NCBI GenBank assembly: GCA_013298145.1
Contig: JAAFJO010000001.1
Coordinates: 248,001-312,000 of the forward strand
From: Betaproteobacteria bacterium
GTDB lineage: Bacteria; Pseudomonadota; Gammaproteobacteria; Burkholderiales; Casimicrobiaceae
DNA length: 64,000 bases
Direction of reading: 5' to 3'
A program made the translations under genes and the position numbers. Below, one piece after another: positions 61,468-64,000 of the stretch (the stretch's first letter is position 1; each line of letters starts with the position of its first letter). The notes under the pieces were generated by a model. The model was not told the origin of the DNA, did no database searches, and worked only from the letters and a program-made list of their open reading frames with translations.

Positions 61468-61783
61468 TGTGGTCTCCTAAAGGTTGACTCTCACAGTTAA
61501 AAATCACTGTGGGACGACGTTGATGATCTTTTCTTTGAAGACGCACGCTCGACAAATTGTGGTCGCGCGTGAGACAAAAAAAGCAACTCGCTCACAGTGT
61601 CAGAGGATGTCGTAACTGCTTCAAGGCACACGAAACTTGTTTACAACACACGCATCTGATGCTGCAAATTCTAGCTTGATTTTTTTCTAAAACAACGTTA
61701 TTCGCGCGTGCATCGTTAGCCGTGCGCTCACGCGATGTTGTTTTTATTGCACAGAATCTATGCAGTGATTCTTGTGTGAATCT
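61468..61783. other. AT-rich 316-bp region upstream of the histone gene
   Basis: It holds the leader hairpin CACAGT/ACTGTG (61492-61511) and a candidate minus-strand promoter TTGTTT, 16 nt, TAGAAT (61668-61695), which would give a leader of about 190 nt. No frame is called. Confidence 0.5.
61668..61695 (-). promoter_or_regulatory. Candidate histone-gene promoter
   Basis: TTGTTT (complement of 61690-61695) and TAGAAT (complement of 61668-61673) with 16-nt spacing, in AT-rich sequence. Confidence 0.4.
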
Positions 61784-63034
61784 CTATCGCACGATTCGTT
61801 CGCGCGCGATCTGATCTTCGAAGCGTTCGCGCTCGCGTATCAAGTGCATCGCTTCACCATCAACAAGAACTTCTGCTGGACGATTACGCGAGTTGTAATT
61901 CGATGCCATCGCCATCCCATATGCACCCACGCAGAGTATTGCTAGAGCATCGCCTTCAAGAACAGCGAGTTCTCGCTCCTTCGCGAGCCAGTCTCCGCTC
62001 TCGCACACCGGGCCTACTACGTCGTACACACGCGCACCGCGCTCTCGCTCAGCCACTGCGACCACGGCGTGAAATGCGTCGTAGAGCGTCGGACGAATCA
62101 GATCATTCATGCCCGCATCCACAATCGCAAAGTTCTTGGTTTCACCTGGCTTGAGAAACTCAACACGCGTAAGAAGAAGCCCTGCATCACCAACGATAGA
62201 ACGACCCGGCTCGAGCAATAGTTGCAGTCCTCTCTCACCGAGTTCGCGCTTGACTGCTTCGGCGAACACCGACATCGGGACCAATTTCTCGTCTGCGTAA
62301 ACAATGCCGCGACCGCCGCCGATATCAATGTGCTCAATCTCAATGCCGCGATCAGCTAACTGATCTACCAAGGTGAGCAAGCGGCGAAGTGCGTCTACAA
62401 ACGGCGACAGCTCGGTAATCTGCGAGCCGATGTGACACTCAATCCCGTGAATCTGAATGCCTGGCATGTCAGCGGCGAGTCGATACAGGCGTAGCGCTTC
62501 TGAATGCGCAACGCCGAACTTGTTTGATTTCAATCCAGTCGAGATGTACGGATGCGTTTTGGGATCGACGTCCGGATTGATACGGAACGTGATTCGTGCA
62601 CGCGTACCTACTTCGCTTGCCACCGCGTTCACGCGGTGCAGTTCTGATTCCGATTCGATGTTGAAGCAATAAATGCCTTGGCGAAGCGCGAACTCAATTT
62701 CTTCAGCCCGTTTAGCAACACCCGAGAAGATTACTTTGCCGGGATCGCCCCCTGCGGCGATCACGCGCTGAAGCTCTCCCATCGAAACGATATCGAAGCC
62801 CGCTCCCATTTCCGCGAGCAGCGAAAGCACGCTCAGCGATGAATTCGCTTTGACCGCATAACAAATGAGGGGCGACAATTCACTAAACGCGTCTCTATAG
62901 GCCTGATAGTTGGCGACGATCGCGGCGCGCGAGTAGACAAATGTTGGCGTTCCAAACTTTTGCGCAATCGCCTCAAGCGAAACGCCTTCGTAGAACAGCT
63001 GACCGTCTTTCCGAGCGAGTTGTTGCATCAGCAT
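61784..63034 (-). CDS. lysA: Diaminopimelate decarboxylase
   Basis: 416 residues. PLP enzyme, last step of lysine biosynthesis. CYAVKANSSLSVL carries the PLP lysine (Lys62), SGVAKRAEEI, HIGSQITEL, IDIGGGRGI and LEPGRSIVGDAG the phosphate loop, and CESGDWLAKE the substrate Cys. ATG at 63034 overlaps the lptM stop by 7 nt, so lptM and lysA are coupled. Length is standard (about 420). Confidence 0.96.
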   Translation of the reverse strand: MLMQQLARKDGQLFYEGVSLEAIAQKFGTPTFVYSRAAIVANYQAYRDAFSELSPLICYAVKANSSLSVLSLLAEMGAGFDIVSMGELQRVIAAGGDPGKVIFSGVAKRAEEIEFALRQGIYCFNIESESELHRVNAVASEVGTRARITFRINPDVDPKTHPYISTGLKSNKFGVAHSEALRLYRLAADMPGIQIHGIECHIGSQITELSPFVDALRRLLTLVDQLADRGIEIEHIDIGGGRGIVYADEKLVPMSVFAEAVKRELGERGLQLLLEPGRSIVGDAGLLLTRVEFLKPGETKNFAIVDAGMNDLIRPTLYDAFHAVVAVAERERGARVYDVVGPVCESGDWLAKERELAVLEGDALAILCVGAYGMAMASNYNSRNRPAEVLVDGEAMHLIRERERFEDQIARERIVR

Positions 63035-63189
63035 GATTGTGGCTCCGTAGCATCAACGCCTAAGGGCTGAGCGAGAGACAGCGCTGCTTTAGGGGGAACA
63101 AGCGGCCCTTTATTGCCGCACCCACTGATCAAGGCGCTGAGCGCAACAAGACCAAGAAGGCAAACCAAGCGTGGGAGAATCGTTTTCAT
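63028..63189 (-). CDS. lptM: LptM-type small lipoprotein (LPS-assembly factor)
   Basis: 53 residues from the ATG at 63189, stop TGA at 63028-63030; too short for standard ORF listings. The signal PRLVCLLGLVALSALISGC has a lipobox LISG/C, and CGNKGPLVPPK is the conserved LptM (formerly YifL) signature. In E. coli LptM binds the LptD-LptE complex to help its disulfide maturation. The gene overlaps lysA by 7 nt and is divergent from cyaY with 23 bp between starts, the usual gene order. Confidence 0.9.
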   Translation of the reverse strand: MKTILPRLVCLLGLVALSALISGCGNKGPLVPPKAALSLAQPLGVDATEPQSC

Positions 63190-63212
63190 TCCGATATTTT
63201 CCCGGATTCAAC

Positions 63213-63530
63213 ATGCTGGACGCTAGCGAATTCAACACTCATGCCGATTTACTCTTTGATCGGATCGTCGACACACTGGACGCAAGCGATGCGGATTTCG
63301 ATATCGAAATCAATGAAAACGTACTTACGATAACCTGCGAAGACGATTCAAAGATCATCGTGAACAAGCACGAGCTCAACCGAGAAATCTGGGTCGCAGC
63401 GAAAAGTGGCGGGTTTCACTTCAAGTGGAATGGCGCCTCATGGATCGATACCCGTGGCGGAGACTCGCTGGCGGCAACGCTCCAGCGAGTGGTGGCGGCG
63501 CAATCTGGGGCGATGCTCTCCTTCGGTTAG
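63213..63530 (+). CDS. cyaY: Frataxin homologue (iron-sulfur assembly)
   Basis: 105 residues from the ATG at 63213; the frame is open to 63171, inside lptM antisense, but the family starts here. Motifs are LDASEFNTHADLLF, the acidic ridge DASDADFDIEI, and VNKHELNREIWVAAKSGGFHFKW. It binds iron and regulates IscS-dependent cluster assembly. It shares a 23-bp control region with lptM-lysA. Confidence 0.95.
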   Translation: MLDASEFNTHADLLFDRIVDTLDASDADFDIEINENVLTITCEDDSKIIVNKHELNREIWVAAKSGGFHFKWNGASWIDTRGGDSLAATLQRVVAAQSGAMLSFG

Positions 63531-63573
63531 CCGAGTCCCGTCGCTTGAGCACAGGGCAGGCTTCATCTGTGAT

Positions 63574-64000
63574 TTAAAGCTCGAGCAAGACCGAGTAAGC
63601 CTTCACGGCGCGGCGATTTCGTTTGCAGAGCGGATCGAGTGATTCAACAATCTTCCAAAAACGCGGTGAATGATTGAACTCCACCAAGTGCGCCAATTCG
63701 TGCGCAACAACGTGTCGCATAAGCTCTTTGGGCAGTTGAACAAGGCGGAAGTTAAGTCGAATCACACCGTCAATCGTGCAGCTACCCCAGAGCGTCCGTG
63801 CCCGAGAAAGCTTAACCGTCGTCAGGGGCAAATCTGCGGCTGCGGCCATCGCAACTGCGAGTTCCGGCAATTCTTGCGCGGCGAGCGCCCAAAGCTCGCG
63901 GTCAAGCCGAGCACGGTCAATCGTGCCCGTTGCCGTCGTTACGACACAGCGGGCATCAGAGAGATCAATTTCTTCGAAAAGACCTTGGCGCACTTCGACA
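63574..64000 (-). CDS. YgjP/WLM-type metallopeptidase (5' end beyond window)
   Basis: The frame stays open to the window edge at 64000, so the N-terminus is missing. The visible part has LWGSCTIDGVIRLNFRLVQLP and the metal site HVVAHELAHLVEFNHSPRFWKIV (HExxH...H), typical of the YgjP/DUF45 family. About 140 residues are present of an expected 220-250. It is convergent with cyaY. Function in vivo unknown. Confidence 0.85.
   Translation of the reverse strand, partial: VEVRQGLFEEIDLSDARCVVTTATGTIDRARLDRELWALAAQELPELAVAMAAAADLPLTTVKLSRARTLWGSCTIDGVIRLNFRLVQLPKELMRHVVAHELAHLVEFNHSPRFWKIVESLDPLCKRNRRAVKAYSVLLEL

Noticed and set aside
61178..61480. Plus-strand frame full of FFAAGFF-type repeats over the histone gene
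   Set aside because: It is the exact antisense of the Lys/Ala/Pro repeat gene; the hydrophobic repeats come only from complementing the coding strand.
1..64000. CRISPR array, insertion sequence, prophage, tRNA or rRNA
   Set aside because: I found no regularly spaced direct repeats, transposase-like frames, phage genes or cloverleaf-forming sequences while reading both strands.

Overview
The window is chromosomal DNA of a betaproteobacterium, most likely a Burkholderiales-type organism. The evidence is the gene content. There are three Bug-type tripartite tricarboxylate receptors, a lysine/alanine/proline-rich histone H1-like protein, the lysA-lptM-cyaY block, the rnhA-methyltransferase-gloB-mltD block, OmpR/EnvZ-type regulation next to a Spy-like chaperone, and a DUF1501/DUF1800 pair. 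Base composition is moderately GC-rich in genes, with clearly AT-rich intergenic stretches. I see no prophage, insertion sequence, CRISPR array, tRNA or rRNA.

Layout. 1-7.6 kb holds molybdenum hydroxylases: xdhAB with a divergent LysR regulator, then an iorAB-type oxidoreductase with a perfect 20-bp palindrome upstream. 8.2-15.3 kb holds purC, two GNATs and an RND efflux pump whose adaptor and pump genes are separated by a 431-bp spacer. 15.5-25 kb holds Bug receptors, PBP7-type pbpG, an orphan XRE antitoxin-like gene, a lipoprotein, a CoxE-type VWA protein, a DUF6498 membrane protein and a SLOG-fold protein. 25-33 kb is metabolic and acetyltransferase-rich: a double GNAT, a PaaK-like ligase, panE, two paralogous solute-binding proteins, and a compact VOC/GNAT/dtd run. 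33-45 kb holds aldehyde dehydrogenase, an AstE-like amidohydrolase, comEC, moaC, bepA, a strong small-RNA candidate, spy-like, ompR/envZ-like. 45-50 kb holds DUF1501/DUF1800 and a dense run of very small genes, terminators and an anti-Shine-Dalgarno hairpin. 50-56 kb holds a likely four-gene operon (SDR, histidine phosphatase, APH-type kinase, acyl-CoA dehydrogenase) and radC. 56-64 kb holds rnhA, a methyltransferase, gloB, mltD, the histone-like gene, lysA, lptM, cyaY and a partial YgjP-type protease.

Most notable are non-coding features. (1) A diverged family of short AT-loop hairpins, with core TTAGCCC...GGGCTAAG, usually occurs in pairs 40-60 nt apart. It recurs in at least eight or nine intergenic spaces. 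(2) An approximately 120-nt small-RNA candidate at 41252-41372 (minus strand) has its own promoter-like sequence, a C-rich anti-Shine-Dalgarno loop and a canonical terminator. (3) An unlisted 53-codon gene at 48187 is followed by a 12-bp-stem hairpin with a CCTCCCCC loop and a terminator; this layout resembles the 'cuckoo' RNA arrangement. (4) A second repeat family has two copies, at 48466 and 55814, that differ by a 57-nt segment. (5) A tandem pair of GTAG-footed REP-like hairpins lies at 19475-19538. All functional statements come from reading the sequence; no database search was made.
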